From CAYQPF01 sp964419225 (lineage in GTDB: Bacteria; Cloacimonadota; Cloacimonadia; Cloacimonadales; CAYQPF01): a DNA stretch of 61,001 nt. Positions within the stretch are counted from its first letter, which is position 1. The number at the start of each line of letters is the position of its first letter. Where the stretch lies: the NCBI GenBank assembly GCA_964419225.1, contig CAYQPF010000012.1:1-61001 (forward strand), written 5' to 3'. The notes beneath the pieces were generated by a model. It made no database searches. It saw only the letters and a program-made list of their open reading frames with translations, and was not told the DNA's origin. Position numbers and translations under genes: made by a program. Shown here piece after piece: positions 8,356 through 17,008 of this stretch.

Positions 8356-8384
8356 TTGACAGCCTTACAGTGTAAGTCTAAGTG
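8356..8384 (+). promoter_or_regulatory. Sigma-70 promoter with internal operator
   Basis: TTGACA, 17 nt, TAAGTG. The spacer holds CTTACA-G-TGTAAG (8364-8376), a perfect 6+6 inverted repeat placed where a bound repressor would block polymerase. The TetR-family gene at 9470 is the nearest candidate regulator (inference). Confidence 0.6.
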
Positions 8385-8404
8385 TCTCTCACATGGAGGT
8401 TACT

Positions 8405-9055
8405 ATGAAAAAATTATTGCTCTCACTAATAATTACCGCAATTCTCGTCTCTAATACTTACTGCCAAACAGAAATTAATACTAAAAAAAAATCATCTGAA
8501 AATGCCCCTAAAAACTACAAATACTCAGTTACTACTACTTATCTGTCTTTGGTAAACTTCGACGAAGAAAAGACTAACACACATCATTATGAACTTCACT
8601 TTGGTTACCAACTTTCCCCAAGAGACAAAATCAGTATTAAAGCAGCTACCTGGAAATTGTTTGCCCCGATGGGTATGCCGATGTCTGAACAACTTAAATT
8701 CGATGAAAAGAATTTCTACCCCGGAAGACTTAGAGAAACTGGCATAGGTATAACTTACCAACGCATGCTCTGGAAAAAACTCTTTGCCACTATAGAAATC
8801 CTGCCACAACTCGAAACCTATCTGGATGAAAAAAATAAAAAAATAGCAAGTGGTTTCAAACTATATACTTCATATCACCTCGGGTATCATGTACCCCTTT
8901 TCAATGACCGCTTCTACGTTGAACCCCAGGTACATTGCCAATATTGGCCAGTTAATACAAATGTACCTCAGACCTTTAAAACCAAAGATGATGAATGGAA
9001 CAACTATTTCCTGTTTGAACCGAACTTATATCTCGGAGTAAATTTTGAATTTTAA
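8405..9055 (+). CDS. Outer-membrane beta-barrel protein
   Basis: 216 aa from ATG 8405. An in-frame ATG at 8393 overlaps the GGAGG that serves 8405, so the later start is chosen. The signal peptide ends NTYCQ. The mature part alternates aromatic and polar residues in short strands (YELHFGYQL, RETGIGITYQRML, FYVEPQVHCQYWPVNTN) and ends in F, as small barrels do. It is a paralogue of the protein at 18031-18660 (shared GYQL.P.D, YPG..R..G.G.GYQR, FYVEP......YWPVNTN). No transport function can be assigned. Confidence 0.75.
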   Translation: MKKLLLSLIITAILVSNTYCQTEINTKKKSSENAPKNYKYSVTTTYLSLVNFDEEKTNTHHYELHFGYQLSPRDKISIKAATWKLFAPMGMPMSEQLKFDEKNFYPGRLRETGIGITYQRMLWKKLFATIEILPQLETYLDEKNKKIASGFKLYTSYHLGYHVPLFNDRFYVEPQVHCQYWPVNTNVPQTFKTKDDEWNNYFLFEPNLYLGVNFEF

Positions 9056-9111
9056 CCCTGATCAGAGAGTAGAGGTTTACAAATCTTTCAAATTCTTTTT
9101 CCCCACTCTCG

Positions 9112-9152
9112 TCGATACTGTCCATTCTGTCCATAAAGTCCATAGTGTCCAT
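9112..9152 (+). repeat. Nonamer tandem repeat
   Basis: tctgtccat, aaagtccat and agtgtccat repeat with period 9 in the spacer between the barrel gene and the MITE-like element. Confidence 0.6.
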
Positions 9153-9233
9153 CCTAAATCCTCTTCCCTCCACATGAGAGAAGGTTAAGCTGAGTGTAAA
9201 TTAATAAAAAATACCTCATTCTTCTCTTAGTTT

Positions 9234-9400
9234 AACCCGGATTGTGCAGTAGAGGTTGCAAACTGGGTCGAAGATCGTGAAGAGTGAAGGTTTGCAATCG
9301 AACGAGGTTATATAATAAATATATGGTGAGTGAGATTGTAAGTCCTTCAAATTCACTAGCTTCAGCCAGATTGTAAAGATTCTACTGCACAGTTCGGGTT
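9234..9400 (+). mobile_element. MITE-like element, family A, full copy
   Basis: A 167-bp element with terminal inverted repeats AACCCGGATTGTGCAGTAGA and, in reverse, AACCCGAACTGTGCAGTAGA. The interior holds TTGCAAAC / GTTTGCAA and an AT-rich core (gaggttatataataaatata). It has no coding capacity. Other copies lie at 19031-19210, 19402-19634 and 55548-55766, with fragments elsewhere. Confidence 0.8.
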
Positions 9401-9423
9401 TAACATTCTCCGACACTTTGCAC

Positions 9424-9452
9424 TTGACTCATCACCATAGTCTAAATCCTAT
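9424..9452 (+). promoter_or_regulatory. Sigma-70 promoter of the TetR gene
   Basis: TTGACT, 17 nt, TCCTAT, 18 bp before the TetR start codon; GGAGG follows. Confidence 0.5.
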
Positions 9453-9469
9453 GAAAAAGGAGGTTTAAT

Positions 9470-10123
9470 ATGGAAAAACATCAAAATCTCTCCAAGGAAC
9501 AAATCATTTCCATGGCCATTGCCCTTGCTGATAAGGGTGGTATTAATAGCTTGTCTATGAGAAAACTTGCCGCAGAGTTGAATATCCAGGCCATGTCTCT
9601 TTATCATTACTTCAAAACAAAAAGCGAACTTATTTCCCATATGGCAGACACTTTGGTTACCCAAATTGACTTTGGCCTGAAAGATGCCACTATCACTCCC
9701 GATTGGCGTACAATAATGCTTAACAGAGCTATGTCAGCCAAAACATTATTCCAAAAACATCCCTGGCTGCCATTTGTCTTAGATTCTCAAATTCAAAGTG
9801 GTGATAAACGCTTAGAGTACTTAAACAATTATATCGGTGCTCTTCGAAATGCCGGATTTCCCATCGTTCTGGCTTTAAGAGTGACATCCCTCATTGATAG
9901 CTATATTTATGGGTATTGCCTTCAGCTAACTCATGTCGCAGACATAGAAAAATCTCCGGAAGAATTGGCCGAGGATTTTTCAAACAACTTTGATCCTTCT
10001 AAGTTTCCCTTTTTAAATGAAGCTACGTCATTGGTAATAGAACACGGCTACGATGCAGATGCAGATTTTCTGTTCGGCTTAAATGTGATCTTAAATGGTA
10101 TTAGCCTGGAACAATTTTCATGA
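9470..10123 (+). CDS. TetR/AcrR-family transcriptional regulator
   Basis: 217 aa with an AGGAGG site. The N-terminal 55 residues are a TetR DNA-binding domain (LSMRKLAAELNIQAMSLYHYFKTKSEL). The helical C-terminal part resembles the tetracycline-repressor type (TetR_C_1) ligand domain. It lies downstream of a barrel-protein gene whose promoter carries a 13-bp palindrome, the simplest candidate target. The effector is unknown. A MITE-like element sits immediately upstream and may affect its expression. Confidence 0.9.
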   Translation: MEKHQNLSKEQIISMAIALADKGGINSLSMRKLAAELNIQAMSLYHYFKTKSELISHMADTLVTQIDFGLKDATITPDWRTIMLNRAMSAKTLFQKHPWLPFVLDSQIQSGDKRLEYLNNYIGALRNAGFPIVLALRVTSLIDSYIYGYCLQLTHVADIEKSPEELAEDFSNNFDPSKFPFLNEATSLVIEHGYDADADFLFGLNVILNGISLEQFS

Positions 10124-10231
10124 TCCTCTATACTCCAAATTATTTTTTTAGGAATTAGTAAAGAAACTCTTGTAAAGGGAAGAAATTCTGAAACCAAATT
10201 CCTTTTTGGAGAAGAGCCTTATTCTGGCAAA

Positions 10232-10263
10232 TCGGACATGTCTGACAAGTCTGACATGTCGGG
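10232..10263 (+). repeat. Nonamer tandem repeat
   Basis: gacatgtct, gacaagtct, gacatgtcg: period-9 repeat in the spacer between the convergent TetR and kinase genes. A related run lies at about 5775-5800. Confidence 0.6.
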
Positions 10264-10285
10264 AAGTTGGAGATTCGTGGGAAAC

Positions 10286-11641
10286 TTATTGAGGTTTTTT
10301 GCAAAAGGTCAGGTCGAATTTTGTTTCAATGTCTGGTAAGGATTTGACACTGATTTCACCTTTAAGCTTCAGAGATATTTGTTTAACAAGGCTAAGACCG
10401 ATCCCGCTGCCGGCTTTGGAGGTAGTGAAAAAAGGTATGAAGATTTTATCAATGTTTTCCAGAGGAATACCCGGGCCGTTATCGATGATGGAAATCGTCA
10501 CACATTCAGGATTTTGTAGAGCCACAACCTGGATGCTTTTTGAACTGCAATCTTTAACGGCATTCATGGCATTAAAGAGCAGATTCAGGATAGCTTGTTC
10601 GAGCAGACTTTCGTCGCTTAAAAGAGTAAGATCAGGAGGTTGAACGGAGTAAGAGATTTCCAGCAGTTCTTTGTCGGCTCTGTTCTGCGAGAGGGATTTA
10701 ATTCTGTCGAAAAGGTTTAGGAGATTAACATTAACGAAGTTTGGTTCTGGTATTTTGATGAGATTACGGAAGGAATCGACAAAAGTCATTAAGCCTGCAC
10801 TTCGTTTGGAGATAGTATTGACAGCACTTTTGACATCTTCGAAAGTTTCAGGATCAAAGTTATTATGTGATGCCGAATCTTCGAGTAAAGCTGATGCGGT
10901 AGAGGCTAGTGAAGTAATCGGAGTAACAGAGTTCATGATTTCGTGGGTGAGTACCCTGATGAGCTTTTGCCAGGATTCGATTTCCTTTTCTTCCATTTCA
11001 GATCTGATATCATGCAGAGTGACGAGGGTCAGGGTTTTTTGTCTGAAGACGAGATGAGAAACCTGAATGACATAAGTTTTGTTACCGGTAAAGTCCAGAG
11101 CGTGAAAGATATTTTTTTGACCATTGAGCAGGTTTTTGAAAGATAGAACCAGGGCAGGAGATGATTCTTCCAAATTTGCCAGGAATACAGGATTATTGTT
11201 CTGAAAAATAGTTTTAGCGTAGTCATTTATCAGTTCGATTTTCCCGTTTTCATCGTAAGTTAAGAGTCCGATATTGATTTTTTGGACCAGTGTGTTCAGG
11301 TAGAAGATTTGTTCTTCCTTCTGGAGTTTAATGGTTTGGATATCTTTCTTCACTTTTTCGAAGACTTGTTTCAACTCGTTATAGGATGCACCAAAGTTTT
11401 CCAGATTATTGATCTTGTTGAATTCCGAGTAAACGAGAGTTTGCAGACAACCGGCGAAGGTTCTGTTCATTTTATCAATATAGTAAAACAGATTATAAAG
11501 AACAGCGACGAAGAGCAAAGCAACGAAAGCTGTCAGGAAGAGGAAATTGAAATTATGTATGAGGTTGAAGAATGTACCGGACAAGATGGACAGGATCAGA
11601 AGTCTGAGAATAATTTGCACCCGGTAGTGTTTAAAGACCAT
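10286..11641 (-). CDS. NtrY-like sensor histidine kinase
   Basis: 451 aa from ATG 11641, which has GAAGGATGGA upstream and overlaps the end of the regulator gene by 11 bp; an upstream in-frame start at 11734 would overlap far more. Two membrane helices (about residues 10-55) are followed by a PAS-like region, a phosphoacceptor box VLTHEIMNSVTP (H233) and a HATPase domain (N box NLLFNAMNA, DNGPGIP, FFTTSKAGSGIGLSLV). This is the NtrY/PAS kinase type that pairs with sigma-54 activators. Co-transcribed with the regulator; the signal probably arises at the envelope (inference). Confidence 0.9.
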   Translation of the reverse strand: MVFKHYRVQIILRLLILSILSGTFFNLIHNFNFLFLTAFVALLFVAVLYNLFYYIDKMNRTFAGCLQTLVYSEFNKINNLENFGASYNELKQVFEKVKKDIQTIKLQKEEQIFYLNTLVQKINIGLLTYDENGKIELINDYAKTIFQNNNPVFLANLEESSPALVLSFKNLLNGQKNIFHALDFTGNKTYVIQVSHLVFRQKTLTLVTLHDIRSEMEEKEIESWQKLIRVLTHEIMNSVTPITSLASTASALLEDSASHNNFDPETFEDVKSAVNTISKRSAGLMTFVDSFRNLIKIPEPNFVNVNLLNLFDRIKSLSQNRADKELLEISYSVQPPDLTLLSDESLLEQAILNLLFNAMNAVKDCSSKSIQVVALQNPECVTISIIDNGPGIPLENIDKIFIPFFTTSKAGSGIGLSLVKQISLKLKGEISVKSLPDIETKFDLTFCKKPQ

Positions 11642-13007
11642 ATTTTTCCATCCTTCTATAGAGGGAGGCTCTGGTGATTCCGAGGTCTTTGGCGGCATAG
11701 GAGATATTGCCGTTATGTTTTGCCAGAGTATCAATCACAGCATGTTTTTCAATTTCTTCCAGAGTTTTGAATTCGGTGTTATCACTATTATTTTCCGGTT
11801 TTTTTAAGAGAAAGAGGAAATCTTTTTTTGAGAGCACGGGGTCATCGGAAAGAATAATTGCTCTTTCGACAGAGTGCTGCAACTCTCTAATGTTTCCAGG
11901 CCAGTTGTATGTTTGAAGGTGTTTGAGTGCAGAATCATCCATAACCATATTAGGTTTGCCATATTTGTTGCGGAATTTTTCCAGAAAATAGACAGCCAGG
12001 AGGGGGATATCATCTATTCTCTCCCTTAAGGGCGGAAGATTAATTTCTACAGTATTGATTCTGTATAGCAGATCCTGACGAAATTGATTTTGGAGAAGCA
12101 GGTTACTAAGTGGAATGTTCGTCGCACAGATAATCCTTAAATCAACCGGAATAGCTCTGTTTGAACCGACTCTGGTTATCTCTCTTTTTTCGATGGCTGT
12201 GAGGAGTTTGGCTTGCTGACTAAGGTTCAGGTTGCCGATTTCATCGAGAAAGAGGGTACCACCGGAAGCGGCTTCGAAGCGTCCCATTTTATCTTTATCA
12301 GCACCAGTGAAAGCACCACGGGCATACCCGAACAATTCGCTTTCAAAAAGATTTTCGGGAATTGTACCCAAATCAACTGTCAGAAAGACACTATCACTTC
12401 TGTGCGAGCAATTGTGTAAAGCTCTGGCAACGAGTTCTTTTCCTGTCCCGTTTTCACCTGTAATGAGGATATTGGCTTGAGTTGGGCCTGCTTTTCTGAT
12501 GATAGAAAAAGTGTTCTGAATCGCTGTTGAATTTCCCACAATAGAGTGAAATGATTGATTAATGTCAGACTGCAGCATTTCCTGCCGTTGCTTATAAATC
12601 TCATTTTCTTTGCGGGAGAGACTTAATTCCAGGGCAGAGGAGATAGTCGCCCAAAGTTTTTCATTCTGCCAGGGTTTAAGGATGAAATCGACAGCTCCGG
12701 CTTTAAGAGCTTTGATAGCTTTTTCCACATCTCCATAAGCAGTGAGGAAAATGATAACTGACTGGGGCTGAATATCGAGAATTTTTTGTAAGAGATCAAA
12801 TCCTTCCTGTCCACTGCTCGTATCTCTGGTGAAATTCATATCAAGAAGAATGAGGTCGTAAGATTGTTTTTTGATGAGATTTGTAATTTTGAGAGGATTA
12901 GTTTCTGTATCAACTCTTGAAACCTTATTCTTAAGGAGCAACTTCAGTGATAACAGGATATCTTCATCATCGTCAACCGCGAGAATCGAACATTTTTCAG
13001 TAAGCAT
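11631..13007 (-). CDS. NtrC-family sigma-54-dependent response regulator
   Basis: 458 aa. Receiver domain with acidic VDDDED near residue 11, phosphoacceptor D56 (LILLDMN) and a KPW switch lysine near 111. AAA+ domain with Walker A GENGTGKE (184-191), the sigma-54 contact loop GAFTGA (231-236) and Walker B FLDEIG (253-258). C-terminal Fis-type helix-turn-helix (ISYAAKDLGITRASLYRRM). All parts needed to activate sigma-54 RNA polymerase are intact. A perfect 16-bp palindrome 64 bp before its start and near matches before other sigma-54 promoters are its likely binding sites. Confidence 0.95.
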   Translation of the reverse strand: MLTEKCSILAVDDDEDILLSLKLLLKNKVSRVDTETNPLKITNLIKKQSYDLILLDMNFTRDTSSGQEGFDLLQKILDIQPQSVIIFLTAYGDVEKAIKALKAGAVDFILKPWQNEKLWATISSALELSLSRKENEIYKQRQEMLQSDINQSFHSIVGNSTAIQNTFSIIRKAGPTQANILITGENGTGKELVARALHNCSHRSDSVFLTVDLGTIPENLFESELFGYARGAFTGADKDKMGRFEAASGGTLFLDEIGNLNLSQQAKLLTAIEKREITRVGSNRAIPVDLRIICATNIPLSNLLLQNQFRQDLLYRINTVEINLPPLRERIDDIPLLAVYFLEKFRNKYGKPNMVMDDSALKHLQTYNWPGNIRELQHSVERAIILSDDPVLSKKDFLFLLKKPENNSDNTEFKTLEEIEKHAVIDTLAKHNGNISYAAKDLGITRASLYRRMEKYGL

Positions 13008-13070
13008 ATTATCTCCAAATTAGAAATATAAGGAATTAAATGAAATACTCAACAATTTGTCAAGAAGAAC

Positions 13071-13086
13071 TGTCCGATATCGGACA
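13071..13086. promoter_or_regulatory. Palindromic enhancer site (UAS) of the NtrC-type regulator
   Basis: TGTCCGATATCGGACA is a perfect 16-bp palindrome between the regulator gene and the FtsX gene. It lies about 185 bp upstream of the sigma-54 promoter at 13272 and could also mediate autoregulation of the divergent two-component operon. Confidence 0.65.
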
Positions 13087-13271
13087 TGGAATGTATCAAA
13101 AAAGAATTTCTGAGATGAGAAAGGAGTGTTTTCGTTTAAGGTTAATGGTCAAGAGTTAGTAAGGAGAGAGCAACTCACCCAGGCCCCTGTCGTATATAAC
13201 AAGGAGTGTGAATATTCCAATAGGCAGACACACAGCTCTATCTATCATATACTTCGCAATTCGTGCTTAAT

Positions 13272-13287
13272 TGGCACCAGGGTTGCT
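13272..13287 (+). promoter_or_regulatory. Sigma-54 (-24/-12) promoter of the FtsX permease
   Basis: TGGCACCAGGGTTGCT is an essentially consensus sigma-54 promoter (TGGCAC-N5-TTGC, GG-N10-GC). Transcription would begin near 13298, 34 bp before the start codon. Confidence 0.85.
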
Positions 13288-13331
13288 TTATATAAGAAAA
13301 GAGTTTTGATAAATATAATGTAGGCGTCTAA

Positions 13332-15770
13332 ATGTTTAGTAATTATTTTAAGATCGCTATCCGGAATATTTTGAAAAACAGATTGTATTCTTTACTGAAT
13401 ATAGTAGGACTTGCTATAGGCTTGTTGGGTGCAATTCTGATTATTCTATACGGTTATAATGAACTTAATTATGACAATTATCACAAAAATGCAGACAGAA
13501 TATTAAGAATTGCTTCTCATTATAATGAGAATGAAACAGATCACTGGATCGCAGGTGGATCGTTTCCAATTGCACAATTGTTTAAGGAAGACTATCCTGA
13601 AGTTGAAGAATATGCAAGATTTACTGGTGTTGAACAACTATTACTGATCAACCATAATATAAAAATATATGAGAATCTCTGTTTCTATGGTAATCAGGGA
13701 ATTCTTAAAGTATTCACTCATGAATTTATATATGGAACACCCCAAGGTGCATTAACTGGGGCAAATAAAGTTATCTTATCAGAATCCTTAGCAAAAAAAC
13801 TGTTTGGTGATGTTGATCCTTTGGATCAAACACTAACAACAGGATCAAAGGAAATTTATAAAGTTACTGGGGTATTCAAAGATTTTCCTGATAATGTACA
13901 CTTGAAATATAATATTCTGTTGAGTGAAGATACATTTATTTACAAACAAATAAGCAATGGTGAAGGCGAGTCTGTAAATGTACGTAACCCGGAGCTTCTC
14001 TGGCAATCTAATCAGTTTAATTATGTTTTATTAAAGGAGAAAGCCAATAAAAGTGTATTTTTAGAGAAAACAAAGAACTTTTACAAAAAATATATGGAAC
14101 CTTTAGGTAAAGGTTATGGAACCTTCGAACCAATAATGGAACCGCTGAAGAGAACACATTTTTCTAAACTGTTATGGGATTTGCCTCAAGGTAATGAAGA
14201 ATATTTTTATATTTTTCTCATTATTGCTTTGTTCCTCTTGACTATAGCAAGTGTTAATTATATGAATCTGGCTACAGCACGATCAGCTTCAAGGGCAAAA
14301 GAAGTAGGCTTACGTAAGGTTGTTGGAGCTCAGAAATCTCAATTAATAAGACAATTTATTTTTGAATCTGTAATTGTATCTTTTATCGCTTTGTTTTTGG
14401 CTGTAGTTCTTGCCGAATTAGTATTACCAACTTTCAATCAATGGACTTATAAAAAGCTTGATTTTGGTTTGAATACACCCTGGTGGTTATATTTAGGACT
14501 CATCGGAGTAACCGGTGTTGTGGGAATAATCTCAGGAAGTTATCCGGCATTCTATTTATCTTCCATTCAACCTGCGGCAGTAATTAAAGGTGAAGCGACT
14601 AAAGGAGTTAAAGGCAGACTTGTCAGGCAGATACTGGTGGTGTTTCAGTTCAGTTTGTCCATTATCATGATTATTGGAACTTTGGTTGTAAGTAAGCAGT
14701 TGAAGTTTCTGAGAACTCATGAATTGGGGTTTGATAAGGATAATGTACTCGTTATCAATGCTGTAAGAGATTCCTTGTATGAACAAAGATATATCGCTTT
14801 CAGGACTGAAGCATTGAAACAAACAGGCATCTTGGATATGGCAACTGCAGGTAATATTCCCATTGGAGAACAAAACTCTAATGTCTTTGCTTATGAAAAT
14901 GCCGGGAAGACCAGCAGTAACGGGTTTTACTTTCTTGTAGTAGATGCAAACTTTTTCAAATTTATGGGATTAAAGTTTGTAGAAGGAAAGGATTTTGAAA
15001 CACAAGATAAGATACATGTTCTTGGGTTGGGTTTAGGGACAACTCAATTTATAGTTAATGAAGCTCTGGCTAAGGCTATGGGCTGTTCAGGTAAAGCAAC
15101 AGGGCAGAAGTTTGGTGTCAGAGGAGATACTGATAGCAACAATTCTAAAATAATCGGGGTTGTGAATGATTTTAACTATTTATCTTTACGCAGTAGCATT
15201 GCTCCTTTGGTGTTTATTCCTGTCAGGAGAGCAGCCGGGACAATTCTTGTAAGACTTGATTCTGCAAATATAAAGACGAACACCTGTACTTTAGAAAAAA
15301 TTTGGAATAAATATTTTCCGGTTGAACCATTTGAGTTTAAAATATTAAGTGATGAAATTCAGAAACAATATACCAATGAAGAGAAATTAGCCGAGGTCTT
15401 TACTTATTTTTCCATCATGTGTATAATCATTGCATGCTTGGGATTGCTGGGTCTGGCAACCTTTGCAGCACAGCAAAGAACAAAGGAAATTGGCATTCGC
15501 AAAGTGCTGGGCGGCAGTGTTGGCGGTATTATTATTTTACTGACAAAAGATTTTAGCAAATTAGTTCTAATCTCCAATGTTCTAGCCTGGCCAATAGCAT
15601 ATTACCTGGTGCAGCTTTGGCTTGGACATTTTCCTTATCATATAAATACACCGGTAATGTCATTCCTGCTGGCAACAGTTTCAGCTTTTGTAATCGCCTG
15701 GATAACCGTAGGAATCGTAGCTTTCAAGACAGCTTCAATGGATCCTGTTATAGCGTTGAGATGTGAATAG
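13332..15770 (+). CDS. FtsX/MacB-type ABC transporter permease
   Basis: 812 aa. Two MacB-PCD/FtsX units: an N-terminal helix at about residues 20-42 (LNIVGLAIGLLGAILIILYGY), a periplasmic domain, three helices at about 290-420 containing the FtsX signature ATARSASRAKEVGLRKVVGA, then a second unit with a helix near 435-455, a periplasmic domain and terminal helices with QQRTKEIGIRKVLGGS. Such permeases work with a MacB-like ATPase in efflux or envelope mechanotransmission. No ATPase is encoded nearby, so it must use one from elsewhere. Sigma-54 promoter and palindromic enhancer lie directly upstream. Confidence 0.93.
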   Translation: MFSNYFKIAIRNILKNRLYSLLNIVGLAIGLLGAILIILYGYNELNYDNYHKNADRILRIASHYNENETDHWIAGGSFPIAQLFKEDYPEVEEYARFTGVEQLLLINHNIKIYENLCFYGNQGILKVFTHEFIYGTPQGALTGANKVILSESLAKKLFGDVDPLDQTLTTGSKEIYKVTGVFKDFPDNVHLKYNILLSEDTFIYKQISNGEGESVNVRNPELLWQSNQFNYVLLKEKANKSVFLEKTKNFYKKYMEPLGKGYGTFEPIMEPLKRTHFSKLLWDLPQGNEEYFYIFLIIALFLLTIASVNYMNLATARSASRAKEVGLRKVVGAQKSQLIRQFIFESVIVSFIALFLAVVLAELVLPTFNQWTYKKLDFGLNTPWWLYLGLIGVTGVVGIISGSYPAFYLSSIQPAAVIKGEATKGVKGRLVRQILVVFQFSLSIIMIIGTLVVSKQLKFLRTHELGFDKDNVLVINAVRDSLYEQRYIAFRTEALKQTGILDMATAGNIPIGEQNSNVFAYENAGKTSSNGFYFLVVDANFFKFMGLKFVEGKDFETQDKIHVLGLGLGTTQFIVNEALAKAMGCSGKATGQKFGVRGDTDSNNSKIIGVVNDFNYLSLRSSIAPLVFIPVRRAAGTILVRLDSANIKTNTCTLEKIWNKYFPVEPFEFKILSDEIQKQYTNEEKLAEVFTYFSIMCIIIACLGLLGLATFAAQQRTKEIGIRKVLGGSVGGIIILLTKDFSKLVLISNVLAWPIAYYLVQLWLGHFPYHINTPVMSFLLATVSAFVIAWITVGIVAFKTASMDPVIALRCE

Positions 15771-15805
15771 TAGTTGTTAGTTATTAGTTGTTAATTGTTA
15801 GTTAG
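15771..15805 (+). repeat. Heptamer tandem repeat
   Basis: tagttgt, tagttat, tagttgt, taattgt, tagttag: period 7, starting right after the permease stop codon. Confidence 0.75.
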
Positions 15806-15899
15806 GAAAATGGATAGCTTAACACTGACGATCAAGGATTTTCACTGACTAACACGGACAAGAGAAACAAAAATCACAAAAATGAGAAATTGAATGTTT

Positions 15900-15918
15900 A
15901 ACCCGAACTGTGCAGTGA
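15900..15918 (-). repeat. Family A terminal-repeat fragment
   Basis: aacccgaactgtgcagtga is one end of the MITE-like element; the rest is missing. Confidence 0.6.
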
Positions 15919-15935
15919 TTGATGATTTTTTGTAG

Positions 15936-15957
15936 GGGCTGACTCCCACGTCAGCCC
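15936..15957 (+). terminator. Hairpin cassette
   Basis: GGGCTGAC-N6-GTCAGCCC. Same layout as the hairpins at 5623 and 24434. There is little T tract, so terminator activity is uncertain. Confidence 0.45.
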
Positions 15958-15976
15958 ATTTCTCTGTGGCACCTCT

Positions 15977-16036
15977 TCTGGGAGATGACGCACTTTGCGT
16001 CATTATTATAAAGAGCCTGGCAGACTCTTCTCTCGG
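15977..16036 (+). repeat. REP-like double hairpin, family B
   Basis: tctgggagatgacgca-ctt-tgcgtcattattataaagagcctggcag: a GATGACGCA/TGCGTCAT stem followed by an AGAGCC..GACTCT stem. A near-identical copy is at 17857-17916. Confidence 0.7.
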
Positions 16037-16123
16037 AGAGGAGTTGTTTCCCCACTGCCGCCTGACTCACTACTTTAGACTTTCTCTTTCCGTGAACTGT
16101 GAGAAATAATCTCAGAAAAGAGT

Positions 16124-16152
16124 CTCAACTTTCTAATTGTCAATTGTCAATT
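16124..16152 (+). repeat. Heptamer tandem repeat
   Basis: aattgtc repeated with period 7, in a spacer with no gene. Confidence 0.6.
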
Positions 16153-16215
16153 TCCCTCTCCTGACCTTCGCGTTTCCGCGTGAAGCGATCCCAGAAACGC
16201 GTTTATTTTTTGTAC

Positions 16216-16256
16216 TTGACATAATAAGTGTTGGTGTAACGGTTAACTATAACACT
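16216..16256 (+). promoter_or_regulatory. Promoter region with nested inverted repeats
   Basis: TTGACA (16216-16221) has no clean -10 at 17 nt. Just downstream are AGTGTT (16227) and its complement AACACT (16251) around an inner TAAC-G-GTTA (16237-16245). Nested, near-symmetric arms suggest a repressor operator controlling the DUF4386 gene. Confidence 0.45.
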
Positions 16257-16293
16257 TGGTTTTGAAAAGAGTGTTCATCAAAGGAGGAATTAA

Positions 16294-17007
16294 ATGAGTA
16301 ATTATCCCAATTCTCTTAATAAAACTGCTAAACTTGCCGGATTTATGTTTCTGGCAAGTTTATGTATTCCAATTCTTAACTGGGTTTTTGTACTTTCAAA
16401 ATTGGTATCAGCCGGAAACCCTGTTACTACTGCTCACAACATTCTATCTAATGAATTTTCTTTCCGCTTCAATATCCTGAATGAACTCCTTACTTCTCTT
16501 ATCATTATTGCCCTTGCCATAACCCTCTATCGAATTCTCAAACCCTTAAATATGGTACTGGCACTGACTGCTTTCACCATAAAACTTTTAGAAGCATCTG
16601 TTTTTGCTCTTATCGCCCTGTTTCATTTTGTTGGTCTGTTAATCTTGCAGGATATTCGCTCTGAAGAAATGTCTGCTTTGTTTGGATCTCTGGTAAATTC
16701 TCATATTACAATTACCTCTATCCCCGGGGTTTTATCAGGTTTAAGTTTGCTGATCTTCTCTTACTTACTACTCAAATCAAAATATGTTCCAAGACTTTTA
16801 GCTTTGTTTGGTATTATTTCATACATGCTGGTCATAATATTTGATTCTATGACAATTCTCTTACCAGATTATTCTGCAGTACTATGGGTTCAAATAATCT
16901 GCAGTACACCAATTTGTCTCTTCCAGCTGATAATCGGCTTTTGGCTTATAAGCAAAGACCTGATAATTTCCAGGAATACCACTGCACAGTTCGGGGCAAA
17001 AGGGTAA
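16294..17007 (+). CDS. DUF4386 integral membrane protein
   Basis: 237 aa, with AGGAGG before the ATG. It opens NSLNKTAKLAGFMFLASL and has about six hydrophobic helices in the pattern of the DUF4386 family, whose function is not known. The last eight or so residues (NTTAQFGAKG) are encoded by a terminal repeat of the family A MITE-like element, so the native C terminus has been replaced. The upstream inverted repeats suggest repressor control. It is separate from the neighbouring pseudogene, though the two may once have been one transcript. Confidence 0.8.
   Translation: MSNYPNSLNKTAKLAGFMFLASLCIPILNWVFVLSKLVSAGNPVTTAHNILSNEFSFRFNILNELLTSLIIIALAITLYRILKPLNMVLALTAFTIKLLEASVFALIALFHFVGLLILQDIRSEEMSALFGSLVNSHITITSIPGVLSGLSLLIFSYLLLKSKYVPRLLALFGIISYMLVIIFDSMTILLPDYSAVLWVQIICSTPICLFQLIIGFWLISKDLIISRNTTAQFGAKG
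16979..16998 (+). repeat. Family A terminal repeat inside a coding end
   Basis: accactgcacagttcgggg is one end of the MITE-like element. It is read in frame as the C terminus of the DUF4386 protein. Confidence 0.6.
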
Positions 17008-17008
17008 A

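Noticed and set aside
11642..11734. Longer start for the histidine kinase
   Set aside because: It would overlap the regulator gene by 104 bp with low-complexity residues; ATG 11641 has a ribosome site and a normal overlap.
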